Below are positions 22,067-29,811 of a stretch of DNA of 36,397 nt, in pieces (within the stretch, counting starts at the first letter, position 1; each line of letters opens with the position of its first letter). A model generated the notes under the pieces. That model made no database searches. It was not told the DNA's origin and was given only the letters and a program-made list of their open reading frames with translations. The stretch is from Candidatus Dormiibacterota bacterium (GTDB taxonomy: Bacteria; Vulcanimicrobiota; Vulcanimicrobiia; Vulcanimicrobiales; Vulcanimicrobiaceae), in the NCBI GenBank assembly GCA_035532835.1, contig DATKQG010000010.1, positions 1-36,397 on the forward strand, written 5' to 3'. A program made the translations under genes and the position numbers.

Positions 22067-23350
22067 TTACAAGCGCCCTAGCTTCTGAACGGCGGTTGCC
22101 ACCCCTGCCCGCAGCGCGCCCAAAGCGCGCTCGACCTCATCCGCGGTGACGACCAGCGGCGGCTCGAGCCGAATCACGCGTTGCTGATTGAGCGTCCACG
22201 CCGCCGTCACGCCGGCCTTCACCATCTCGGGGATAATCCAGCCGCCGTATCCTTCGTTCGTGAGTTCGACCCCGACCAATAAGCCGAGGCCGCGGGCCTC
22301 GCGGATAACCTCGGGGTACTCGGCCGCGATGGCCCGGCACCCGTCGAGCAACTGCGCTCCGCGCACGCGGGCGTTTTCCACGAGGCCATCCTCCTGGAGG
22401 ACGTCCATGGCCGCCAGGGCCGCCGCGCAGGCCAGTTCGCCGCCGCCGAAGGTGGAGGTATGCAAGAGCGGCGCCTTGGCGTAGGCGGCATTCCAGACGC
22501 TCGCCCGCGCGATGTAGGCGCCGGCCGGCATGACGCCGCCGGAGAGCCCCTTCGCGAGCGTCATGACGTCGGGCACGACCCCGTCGCGATCGCATCCGAA
22601 GAGCGTCCCGCAGCGCCCGAGGCCCGTCTGCACCTCGTCGGCGATCAGCAGGGCGCCCGCGCGGTCGCAGGCCTCACGGGCGGCCCGCAGGTAGCCGGGT
22701 GGCGGAATATTGACGCCGCCTTCGCCCTGTACCGGCTCGACGACGAATGCGGCCGCGCCTTCGAGCGCCCGATCCAGAGCGCTCGCATCGCCGAACGGGA
22801 TGTGGACGACGTCGGCCAAGAGTGGGCGAAAAGGGGCCTGAAACGTCTCCCGGCCGCTGATCGAGAGGGCTCCGAACGTCTTGCCGTGGTAGGCATCGTG
22901 GGTGGCGACGATGGTGGCGCGCCCGGTCGCGCGGCGAGCGAGTTTGATCGCCCCTTCCACCGCTTCGGTGCCGCTATTGCACCAGAACGAGATCTGCAGA
23001 TCGCCGGGCGTGATCTCCGCAAGTCGCTTCGAGACGCGCCCGAGCAGCACGTTGAACATCGTTTTTCCCGAGAGCGACATCAGGTCGAGCTGGGCCTTGA
23101 CCGCCGCGACCACGCGCGGATGGGAGTGCCCGAGCGTGAAGACGCCGTATCCGCCCGCGAAATCGAGGTACGCCTTGCCCCGGTGGTCCCAAATCGTCGT
23201 ACCTTGCGCCCGCACCTCGATCGGCGAGGCCGAGAGTTTCATGACGCGCGCCAACGGCGGGTTCACGTACTGCCGATAGTTTTCGAACACCTCGTTCGCC
23301 AACTCTTGCGGCGAGGCGGCGCCGTACAGGGCGTCCCGTGATTCCAACAT
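22067..23350 (-). CDS. class III PLP-dependent aminotransferase
   Basis: A 427-residue fold-type I enzyme of the class III (ornithine/putrescine/GABA aminotransferase) group. Seen: LDFAGGYGVFTLGHSHPRVV (about 62-81), CNSGTEAVEGAIKLARR with the PLP phosphate site (about 124-140), DAYHGKTFGALS, VEPVQGEGG, LIADEVQTGLGRCG with the cofactor Asp (about 238), and TLAKGLSGG with the Schiff-base Lys (about 267). The N-terminal YRQYVNPPLARVMKL is closest to putrescine-type enzymes by eye. First gene of a five-gene operon; a divergent coiled-coil gene lies upstream. Substrate unproven. Confidence 0.92.
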   Translation of the reverse strand: MLESRDALYGAASPQELANEVFENYRQYVNPPLARVMKLSASPIEVRAQGTTIWDHRGKAYLDFAGGYGVFTLGHSHPRVVAAVKAQLDLMSLSGKTMFNVLLGRVSKRLAEITPGDLQISFWCNSGTEAVEGAIKLARRATGRATIVATHDAYHGKTFGALSISGRETFQAPFRPLLADVVHIPFGDASALDRALEGAAAFVVEPVQGEGGVNIPPPGYLRAAREACDRAGALLIADEVQTGLGRCGTLFGCDRDGVVPDVMTLAKGLSGGVMPAGAYIARASVWNAAYAKAPLLHTSTFGGGELACAAALAAMDVLQEDGLVENARVRGAQLLDGCRAIAAEYPEVIREARGLGLLVGVELTNEGYGGWIIPEMVKAGVTAAWTLNQQRVIRLEPPLVVTADEVERALGALRAGVATAVQKLGRL

Positions 23351-23444
23351 GATCCGCTTCCTTCGCTACCCGCCTGCCTTGCTCTTCGATAACCGTCCAT
23401 CCGGAGGAAACATCTTGGCAACTTCCGTATGCCAGAGTGCCACC

Positions 23445-23735
23445 ATGGACGCGCAGCCGACGACACGCGAACTCCTCGACGCCATGCTCGATTTCCGAGC
23501 AGCGGTAGAGACACGTTTTGATGCAATAGATCGCCGTTTTGAAGGCATCGACCGCCGATTTGATGGCGTAGACCGCCGATTCGAAGGCATCGAAGCCCAC
23601 CTCGCGCGGCACGACGTACAACTCGATGCGATCAGACGACACCTCGACCGGCACGACGTGCAATTCGATGCGATGGATTGCCGGCTTGGGCGAATCGAAG
23701 TGCGGATCGAAGCGGTAGAAGCTAAGCCGCGATAG
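23445..23735 (+). CDS. small heptad-repeat coiled-coil protein
   Basis: A 96-residue soluble protein on the plus strand, start ATG 23445-23447 (the reading frame extends back to 23349). The centre is a chain of 7-residue units of the form (I/V)-D-R-R-F-(E/D)-G, followed by longer HDVQLDAIRRHLDR / HDVQFDAMDCRLGR units, giving a strong coiled-coil heptad with hydrophobic Ile/Val/Phe positions and salt-bridging Arg/Asp/Glu. Such proteins occur widely as small relatives of tail-fibre-like or apolipoprotein-like coiled coils; no function is assigned. It overlaps the dus stop by 14 bases tail to tail. Confidence 0.78.
   Translation: MDAQPTTRELLDAMLDFRAAVETRFDAIDRRFEGIDRRFDGVDRRFEGIEAHLARHDVQLDAIRRHLDRHDVQFDAMDCRLGRIEVRIEAVEAKPR
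23524..23591 (+). repeat. 21-bp tandem repeats encoding DRRF units
   Basis: About three imperfect copies of a 21-base unit of the form GATCGCCGTTTTGAAGGCAT run in tandem and encode the seven-residue coiled-coil units. A related 42-base duplication (CACGACGT..CAATTCGATGCGAT) follows at about 23610-23680. Copy number may vary between strains. Confidence 0.75.
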
Positions 23736-24729
23736 TCGCTTCGGCTTCAAGCCGATCGATCGCTTCCTGAAGAACCGCTTTCGCTTCGCCGGCGCCGGCG
23801 ATGCGCATGATGCGCTCGCGCAACACCGCGGCTCCCGCGATGCCTTTCAAGTACAACGCGACGTGCTTGCGCATCTGGGGAACCGCGCGCGATTCGCCTT
23901 GCTCCTCCACCATACGGTCGTAGTGTTCGATGCAGAAGCGTAAACGATCCGCCGCCGGCGGCGTCGGCTGCGCGGCGCGGCCCTCCATGAGGTCGCGAAT
24001 CTGCGAGATGAGCCAGGGGTTGCCGAGCGTCGCGCGCCCGAGCATGATCGCATCGACGCCGCTCGCGCGCATGCGCTCCATCGCCAGATGCGCGTCGTCG
24101 AGATCGCCGTTACCGATTACCGGAATATCGATCGCCGCCTTGAGGCGCGCGATATGCTCCCAATCGGCGCTGCCTTTGTAAAACTGGCGCGCCGTGCGTG
24201 CATGCAGTGTTACCGCTTGCACGCCGACGCGCTGCGCGCGCTGCGCGACGTCGATATAGACCAGGTCCGTTTCGGTCCAACCCAAACGCATCTTCATCGT
24301 GACCGGGCAATCGACCGCGCGCACGACCGCATCCATGATCGCTTCGCAGCGTTCGACGTCGCGCAGGCAGGCGGAGCCGCCGTTGGTTTTCGTGACCTTG
24401 GGGGCGGGGCAACCGAAGTTGATGTCGACGATGTCGGCGCCGCACTCGCGCACGACCTTTGCGGCTGCGGCCATCGCCTCTGGATCGTCGCCCCAGAGCT
24501 GCGTGGAAACGGGCTTCTCGAGGCCGTGCTGATCGATCATCTCCATCGTGCGCTTGTTCGTGTACTTCAGCGCGTTGGACGAGACGAATTCCGTCACGGT
24601 CAGGCCCAAGCCAAAGGGCTTATAGAGCGCGCGCATCGTCCGGTTGGTAACGCCGGACATCGGCGCGAGCACGAGGGGCGGCCAAATCTGGTGGCTGCCG
24701 ATCTGCAGCGGGGCGACCGTGGGTGGCAT
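23722..24729 (-). CDS. dusB: tRNA-dihydrouridine synthase (DusB type)
   Basis: A 335-residue FMN enzyme reducing uridines in the tRNA D-loop. Seen: LAPMSGVTNRTMRALYKPFG (about 20-39), NFGCPAPKVTKTNGGSACLR with the catalytic Cys (about 102-121), VTMKMRLGW, VTLHARTARQFYKGSADW, PVIGNGDLDDAHLA and MLGRATLGNPWLI. These fix the Dus barrel and C-terminal helical domain; DusB versus DusA/C subtype is less sure. ATG at 24727-24729, 11 bases after the coaX stop. Confidence 0.95.
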   Translation of the reverse strand: MPPTVAPLQIGSHQIWPPLVLAPMSGVTNRTMRALYKPFGLGLTVTEFVSSNALKYTNKRTMEMIDQHGLEKPVSTQLWGDDPEAMAAAAKVVRECGADIVDINFGCPAPKVTKTNGGSACLRDVERCEAIMDAVVRAVDCPVTMKMRLGWTETDLVYIDVAQRAQRVGVQAVTLHARTARQFYKGSADWEHIARLKAAIDIPVIGNGDLDDAHLAMERMRASGVDAIMLGRATLGNPWLISQIRDLMEGRAAQPTPPAADRLRFCIEHYDRMVEEQGESRAVPQMRKHVALYLKGIAGAAVLRERIMRIAGAGEAKAVLQEAIDRLEAEATIAA

Positions 24730-24740
24730 GGCGCCCCCTA

Positions 24741-25514
24741 CTATAGCACAGCCAAGGATTCGTGGAAGAGGCGTAATCCGATCATGCTCAGGTGGGGGTC
24801 GACCAGCTCGATCTGCGCCGAATGTTTGGCGATGACCTCGGCCAAACCGCCGGTGGCCACGACGCGCGCGTGCGCGCCCAGTTCCTCGCGCATGCGGCCG
24901 ACCAGCGCCTCGGTCTGCCCGACGAAACCGTAGACGATCCCGGCTTGCAACGCTTCGATCGTGTTGCGACCGATCGCGCGCTCGGGCGCTTCGAGCGCGA
25001 TCTGCGGGAGTTTCGCGGTGTTGCCGACCAGCGCGTCGATCGAGGTATTGATGCCCGGCGCGATCGCCACGCCCATGTATTCGCCGGCCTGCGAAATCGC
25101 CATGAAGACCGTTGCGGTACCGTAGCTAATCACGATCAGCGGGGCACCGTAGCGAGCCCGCCCGCCGATCGCGGCCGCGACCAAATCGGCGCCGACTTCC
25201 GAAGGGCGATCGGTGCGCACCGGCATCAACGTTTGTTTGTGCGCCTTTAGAAACATCGGGGTCGCGCCGAAGAACCGCTCGCACGCGCTCTCGAGAATGC
25301 GGTCGAGGTTCGGTACGACGCTAGCGATCGCGACGGCGTCGATCGCTCGGTGATCGAGCCCTTGGGTCGCGAATAATTGCGTGAAGAAGACGCCGTATTC
25401 GTCGGCCGTGCGCCGCAGCTCGGTCGTGACGCGCCACATATGCTGCACCTCGCCGCTGGGCGAAAAGCAGCCGAGTTTGGTCTCGGTGTTCCCGACGTCG
25501 ATCGCTAAGAGCAT
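24741..25514 (-). CDS. coaX: type III pantothenate kinase
   Basis: A 257-residue CoaX that phosphorylates pantothenate with ATP, the first committed CoA step. MLLAIDVGNTETKLGCFS is the phosphate-binding DxGNT motif, RTDRPSEVGADLVAAAIGGR the GxDR/D-V-A region, ISYGTATVFMAIS the TGTA-like second phosphate loop, and TGGLAEVIAKHS the closing motif (TGGxA). Length is standard. It overlaps coaBC by 10 bases. ATG at 25512-25514. Confidence 0.96.
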   Translation of the reverse strand: MLLAIDVGNTETKLGCFSPSGEVQHMWRVTTELRRTADEYGVFFTQLFATQGLDHRAIDAVAIASVVPNLDRILESACERFFGATPMFLKAHKQTLMPVRTDRPSEVGADLVAAAIGGRARYGAPLIVISYGTATVFMAISQAGEYMGVAIAPGINTSIDALVGNTAKLPQIALEAPERAIGRNTIEALQAGIVYGFVGQTEALVGRMREELGAHARVVATGGLAEVIAKHSAQIELVDPHLSMIGLRLFHESLAVL

Positions 25515-26692
25515 CCGAGCACCTCTTCCAATGCGTCGAGCAACCGCGCGGCTAGATGCGGTTTGGTACCGGTGCCGATTTCCCGTTTATCCTTGGCGCC
25601 CCACAGCAACGTCAGCGTGCTCTGCACGAGGCCGAAGCCGCGCTCGTCGCGCACGTCGTTGAGCACGATCGCATCGAGGTGTTTGTTGCGCAACTTTTCG
25701 CGAGCGTTGGCCTCGTGGTCGTCGGTTTCGGCGGCGAACCCCACCAATTTGCTGCCGCCTTTACGTTCGCCCAGAGTCGCCAGCACGTCGGGATTGCGTT
25801 CGAAACGCACGAGCAAATCGCCATCGCTCTTCTTGAGTTTTGAAGCCGCGGTTTCGGCCGGGCGATAATCGGCGACGGCCGCCGTTGCAATCGTCCAATC
25901 GGCTCCCACCGCGTGCCGCATCGCGGCATCGAACAATTCGCGCGCGGTGGTGAACCGCACGGTCGTCACCTGCGCCGGAGGTTCGAGCAGCGTCGGCCCG
26001 AGCAGCAGCACGACCTCGGCGCCGCGGAGCGCCGCTTCGCGCGCGAGTGCTATGCCGATCGCCCCGGTGGAAGCGTTGCTCACGAAACGAATCGGATCGA
26101 AGGCTTCGCGCGTTGGGCCGGCGGTGATGGCGATGCGCTTCCCCGCAAGCGAGTTGCGGCGGCGCAACGCGCGTTCGAGCGCCTCGATCAGCCGTTCCTC
26201 GCTCGCAAGCCGTCCGGTCCCGCTCTCGCGCTCGGCCAAGAAGCCGCGTTCCGGTTCGACGATTTCGTATCCGCGCTCGCGCAATAACGCCAGGTTCGCG
26301 ACCGTTGCGGGATGCTCGTACATCGCACTATTCATCGCCGGCGCGATGACGACGGGGATGCGCGCCGCGAGCACGGCCGTGGTGAGCAGATCGTCGGCGA
26401 TGCCGTGCGCGAGCTTCGCGATGACGTTAGCGGTGGCGGGAGCGATGAGGATCGCTTGCGCTTCGCGAACGAGTCGTATGTGCGGAATGCGCTCCGGGGC
26501 GTCCCACAATGAGCCGAATACTGGGCGCGCGGTGAGCGATGCGAAGGTGAGCGGCGCGATAAAACGCTCCGCCGATGCCGTCAAGATGACGTCGAGCTCG
26601 ACGCCGCGTTGCACCAGCGTGCTGGTAAGCGCCGCAGCTTTGTAGGCGGCGATGCCGCCGCACACGCCGAGCAAAACGCGTACGCCGTTCAT
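25505..26692 (-). CDS. coaBC: bifunctional CoaBC (phosphopantothenoylcysteine synthetase/decarboxylase)
   Basis: A 395-residue fusion. The N-terminal CoaC flavoprotein half has GVCGGIAAYKAAAL, APATANVIAKLAHGIADDLL and PAMNSAMYEHPATVANL (the PxMNxxM motif). The C-terminal CoaB half has RIAITAGPTREAFDPIRFVS, SNASTGAIGIALAREAALRG (nucleotide binding) and LVGFAAETDDHEANAREKL, with NDVRD near the end. Together they convert 4'-phosphopantothenate to 4'-phosphopantetheine. ATG 26690-26692 makes an ATGA overlap with the panC stop. Confidence 0.97.
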   Translation of the reverse strand: MNGVRVLLGVCGGIAAYKAAALTSTLVQRGVELDVILTASAERFIAPLTFASLTARPVFGSLWDAPERIPHIRLVREAQAILIAPATANVIAKLAHGIADDLLTTAVLAARIPVVIAPAMNSAMYEHPATVANLALLRERGYEIVEPERGFLAERESGTGRLASEERLIEALERALRRRNSLAGKRIAITAGPTREAFDPIRFVSNASTGAIGIALAREAALRGAEVVLLLGPTLLEPPAQVTTVRFTTARELFDAAMRHAVGADWTIATAAVADYRPAETAASKLKKSDGDLLVRFERNPDVLATLGERKGGSKLVGFAAETDDHEANAREKLRNKHLDAIVLNDVRDERGFGLVQSTLTLLWGAKDKREIGTGTKPHLAARLLDALEEVLGCS

Positions 26693-27519
26693 AGCGACTC
26701 GATCCAAAGGTTATCGAGCAACCGGGTCGCCCCGAAGTTCGCGGCGCCGATCGCGAACGCATCCGACCGCAGGGTTTCGAGCGGCTCGAACGTTTGCGCG
26801 TCGACGATGTCGAGATAGTGTAGATGCGCGAGGGGATCGACGATCGTCTTGGCACGTTCGTATGCCTGCGCTTTGCTCGCACCCTGGGCGAGCGCATCGC
26901 GAAACGCCAGCAACGATGCGTGCAAACTCGGCGCGGCCGCGCGCTCGGCGGCACTCAAATAAGCGTTGCGGCTCGAAAGAGCCAGGCCGTCGGCCTCGCG
27001 CACCGTCGGAACGACGACCACCTGCGCATCGAAAGCGAGATCGCGCACCATGCGCCGCACGACGGCGGTTTGCTGCGCATCTTTTTGCCCGAGGTAGAGC
27101 CGGTCGGGCTTAACGAGGTGCAAAAGCTTCCCCACCACCGTAGCGACGCCGCGAAAATGGGTCGGGCGCGCCGCGCCTTCGAAGCCGGCTCCGATCGCCC
27201 CGACGTCGATGCCGGTGGAAAAACCCGGCGGATACATCGCGTCGTTCGGTGGGGCAAAGAGCACGTCGACGCCGGCATGCGCGAGTTTTTCGCGGTCGCC
27301 TTCAAAATCTCGCGGGTAGCGATCGAGATCTTCGCCGGCCGCAAACTGCAACGGGTTCACGAACACCGACGCGACGACCGCAACGCACTCTTCACGCGCG
27401 CGGCGTACGAGGGCCAGATGGCCGTCGTGCAAGGCGCCCATGGTTGGGATAAAGCCGACCGGCCGCGGCAGAATTTCAAAGAGCGCGTCGGCCTGCGCGA
27501 GGGTCGCGGCGAGTTGCAT
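26689..27519 (-). CDS. panC: pantothenate synthetase
   Basis: A 276-residue PanC that joins pantoate and beta-alanine with ATP. GFIPTMGALHDGHLALVRRA holds the HxGH nucleotide-binding motif (about 22-41), VASVFVNPLQFAAGEDLDRY the pantoate pocket, YLGQKDAQQTAVVRRMVRDL and READGLALSSRNAYLSAAER are the ATP-site loops (KxG/D and S-S-R-N). Full length. The start at 27517-27519 lies 9 bases after the FHA gene stop. First enzyme gene of the panC-coaBC-coaX set. Confidence 0.97.
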   Translation of the reverse strand: MQLAATLAQADALFEILPRPVGFIPTMGALHDGHLALVRRAREECVAVVASVFVNPLQFAAGEDLDRYPRDFEGDREKLAHAGVDVLFAPPNDAMYPPGFSTGIDVGAIGAGFEGAARPTHFRGVATVVGKLLHLVKPDRLYLGQKDAQQTAVVRRMVRDLAFDAQVVVVPTVREADGLALSSRNAYLSAAERAAAPSLHASLLAFRDALAQGASKAQAYERAKTIVDPLAHLHYLDIVDAQTFEPLETLRSDAFAIGAANFGATRLLDNLWIESL

Positions 27520-27528
27520 GCGGGGAGG

Positions 27529-27825
27529 CTACGAGACGTGGGTGACGCGCAGAACGGTGCGCCCCACGATGAAGGGGACGCCGATTCCAAGCGACGCCTC
27601 GCCGGAGACCGCGGCACCGTCGAGCTTGGTGCCGTTGCGGCTTTCGAGATCGGTCAACAGCAGGGTCTCGCCGGAGGCAAACAGCTTCGCGTGTTTGCGT
27701 GAGACGTAACGATCGAGCGCGATGCACGCCTCGGCGAGCGCGTCGTCGCGTCCGATCGTGATCTCTTGCTCGAAGGACCAGGTCTTTCCATCGAGCGGTC
27801 CGCTGAGAACTTCAAGCAGGTACAT
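27529..27825 (-). CDS. FHA-domain protein
   Basis: A 98-residue protein that is only a forkhead-associated domain, binding phosphothreonine peptides. Visible core: ITIGRDDA with the conserved Gly-Arg, CIALDRYVSRKHAKLFASGE with S..H, and LLLTDLESRNGTKLDGAAVS with the NGT/N-G loop. No kinase or other domain is attached, and no Ser/Thr kinase lies in the window. It is the first gene of the minus-strand CoA operon; ATG at 27823-27825. Confidence 0.92.
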   Translation of the reverse strand: MYLLEVLSGPLDGKTWSFEQEITIGRDDALAEACIALDRYVSRKHAKLFASGETLLLTDLESRNGTKLDGAAVSGEASLGIGVPFIVGRTVLRVTHVS

Positions 27826-27933
27826 GGCAGCGTGCCCTTCTCTGGTGCGCCCGTGTGCCTCCTGGCGCCGGGCCGATTTGGTTAAGAGAAGCTAACAAAA
27901 ACCCATCTTCGGACGATTATTCAAAGAGTGACC

Positions 27934-28146
27934 ATGAACGACCGAATCGACGAGCTCCTACAGCTCATAGAGGTGGAGCCGGATGCCCTGCGGGAGGCTG
28001 AGTTCCTCCAGGCGCAGGCTATTCTCGAAACGCTCGTGGGTAAAACGGTGACCGCCGCCGAGCTACAGGACACGAGAATCGTTGTGACCACGAACGACGG
28101 AAACCGCTATTTCTTCTACGGGTTCTTGGGCGGAAAGCAAGAGTAG
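27934..28146 (+). CDS. small acidic hypothetical protein
   Basis: A 70-residue ORF from ATG 27934-27936; an upstream GTG at 27928 is possible. MNDRIDELLQLIEVEPDALR then EAEFLQAQAILETLVGKTVT and VVTTNDGNRYFFYGFLGGKQ: acidic, probably helix followed by a small beta sheet, no Cys or membrane segment. No family recognised. It is divergent from the FHA gene; the 108-base gap between them must hold both promoters, but none is clear. It runs tail to tail with the PilZ gene, 16 bases apart. Confidence 0.6.
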   Translation: MNDRIDELLQLIEVEPDALREAEFLQAQAILETLVGKTVTAAELQDTRIVVTTNDGNRYFFYGFLGGKQE

Positions 28147-28162
28147 GGGACCGCTTGCCGCG

Positions 28163-28528
28163 CTAGAGCGCGTCGGTTGCTTCGGACGACGCAGTTACGA
28201 AGCGGCTGATTTCGTCGTGGTCTTGCGGGGTGTACTGGGTGAAAGCGACGCCGTGCGCGTAACTCTCGGCCGCATTGTCGTAAAACGAGAGCACGACTCG
28301 GCCGCGAACCAATAATTCGCGCTCGCCCTCCGGGAGCGTAAAGCGCAGCACGACCAAGTGCCCGGCCGGCACGTCGGCCGAGGTAGCGACGCGCATTCCG
28401 CCGCGGCTCACGTCGATCGAGCGCGCGTCCAAAATCAACTCTTCGCCCGGAACGATGAGTGTTACCGGAACTTCGACGTGCGCTCGGATAAAACGCCGCC
28501 CGTGCGATTGATCCTCTCTGGTACTCAC
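28163..28528 (-). CDS. PilZ-domain c-di-GMP receptor protein
   Basis: A 121-residue single PilZ domain. Both c-di-GMP motifs are present: GRRFIRAHVEVPV with RxxxR (about 11-15) and ARSIDVSRGGMRV with DxSxxG (about 39-44). LVVLRFTLPEG, the ELLVRGRVV strand and AHGVAFTQYTPQD complete the barrel. Start taken as the GTG at 28526-28528. It lies 35 bases after the C-S lyase gene on the same strand, probably in the lexA-side operon, and could connect to the flagellar or an exopolysaccharide system elsewhere. Confidence 0.93.
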   Translation of the reverse strand: MSTREDQSHGRRFIRAHVEVPVTLIVPGEELILDARSIDVSRGGMRVATSADVPAGHLVVLRFTLPEGERELLVRGRVVLSFYDNAAESYAHGVAFTQYTPQDHDEISRFVTASSEATDAL

Positions 28529-28563
28529 GGGGGTTACGGTTCTCTGCGCTCGGACGGCGGCCT

Positions 28564-29811
28564 TCAACCCCGAACCGCACGCGCCGCCAGAAGGGCGCCG
28601 GCGATGGTGTGCTCGGCAACCATTCCGCCCTGCAAATAGACCTCGAACGGCTCTCTGAGCGGCGCGTCGCAGGAGAGCTCGATGGTCGCCCCGCCGACGA
28701 AGGACCCGCTCGACATGATCACCGGATCGGCATAGCCGGGGACGGGGCCCGGCTCCGGGCGGAAGCGGGCGTTCAACGGCATGGCTCGCTGCAAGCCTTC
28801 GGCGAAGCGCACGAGCGCATCGCGGCTTCCCAGGCGGATGGCCTGCACGATATCGGTGCGCGGCACGCCGGGCATCGGGTCCACGGCGTAGCCGAGATCC
28901 TCGAAGAGCGCGGCGGCGAAATCGAGCCCGCGAAGCGTCTGCTCCACGACGAGCGGCGCCAGAAAGAGCCCGTGCACGAAGGCGCGGCCGAACCCGAACG
29001 TCGGGCCGAGCGCATCGCGCAGACCCGGAGCGTACAACCGCGCGGCTACGCGTTCGATGAGATCGGCCCGCCCGGCCACATACCCGCCACCCGGCGCGAG
29101 CGTGCCCCCGAGGTTCTTGATGAGCGATCCCATGACGAGATCGGCCCCGACGTGGGTGGGCTCGCGCGTTTCGACCAACTCGCCGTAGCAATTATCGACC
29201 AAGATCGTCGCCGCCGGCGCCGCGGCCTTGACGGCGGCAAAGATGCGCTCGCAGGCCGCAATATCGAGCGAGGGCCGCGGCGCGTACCCGCGCGAGCGCT
29301 GGACGAAGACCGTCGCGTCCGGCGCGCGCTCGAGCGCCGCGGCGACGCCGTCCAGATCCACCGTACCGTCGCGAAGCAACGAGACCTCGTCGTAGCGCAC
29401 GCCCTGTTCGACCAGCGCGAACGGTGCGTCGCAGATGGCGTTGCGCAACGTATCGTACGGGCGGCCTGCGATCGAGATGATGCTCCGCCCCGGCGGCGTG
29501 CAAGCCGCCAGCGCCGTGACGATCGCATGCGTACCGCTCACGAGCGAGAGCCGCGCGAGCGCGCGCTCCGTACCGAAGATGCGCGCGATCAGGCTTTCGT
29601 ATGAAGCGCGAGCGGCGTCGTCGTACCCGTACCCGGTCGATCCGGCCAGATCGCTTTCGCTCAAACCCGCATCCATAAAGGCCGCCAGCATCGCCAGCTT
29701 GTTTTCAGTTTGCGCCACATACGAAACGTGCGAAACGCGCGCGTGCGCGCGTAGTGCGGCATCGCGCAGATCGCCGTCGATGGAGAAGCGACGGCACAGC
29801 GATTCAATCAC
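28564..29811 (-). CDS. methionine gamma-lyase-like PLP protein (YnbB / aluminium-resistance family)
   Basis: A 415-residue fold-type I PLP protein of the family labelled methionine gamma-lyase family or aluminium resistance protein. AGSTGYGYDDAARASYESLI, LVSGTHAIVTALAAC, YDTLRNAIC, TILVDNCYGELVE with the PLP Asp, and MGSLIKNLGGTLAPGGGYVA with the Lys (about 232) are the diagnostic pieces. It should act as a C-S lyase or be a regulator-type homologue. The GTG 29809-29811 has GGAGG 8 bases upstream and overlaps the EIIC gene stop by 4 bases. Confidence 0.9.
   Translation of the reverse strand: MIESLCRRFSIDGDLRDAALRAHARVSHVSYVAQTENKLAMLAAFMDAGLSESDLAGSTGYGYDDAARASYESLIARIFGTERALARLSLVSGTHAIVTALAACTPPGRSIISIAGRPYDTLRNAICDAPFALVEQGVRYDEVSLLRDGTVDLDGVAAALERAPDATVFVQRSRGYAPRPSLDIAACERIFAAVKAAAPAATILVDNCYGELVETREPTHVGADLVMGSLIKNLGGTLAPGGGYVAGRADLIERVAARLYAPGLRDALGPTFGFGRAFVHGLFLAPLVVEQTLRGLDFAAALFEDLGYAVDPMPGVPRTDIVQAIRLGSRDALVRFAEGLQRAMPLNARFRPEPGPVPGYADPVIMSSGSFVGGATIELSCDAPLREPFEVYLQGGMVAEHTIAGALLAARAVRG

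Noticed and set aside
23524-23700. Insertion sequence or phage tail-fibre fragment
   Set aside because: The repeats are internal to a coding frame, with no transposase, terminal repeats or structural phage genes nearby.
22974-23750. 258-residue minus-strand ORF over the coiled-coil gene
   Set aside because: It mirrors the tandem repeats on the other strand and joins the aminotransferase shadow; no start signal, and the plus-strand heptads are far better.
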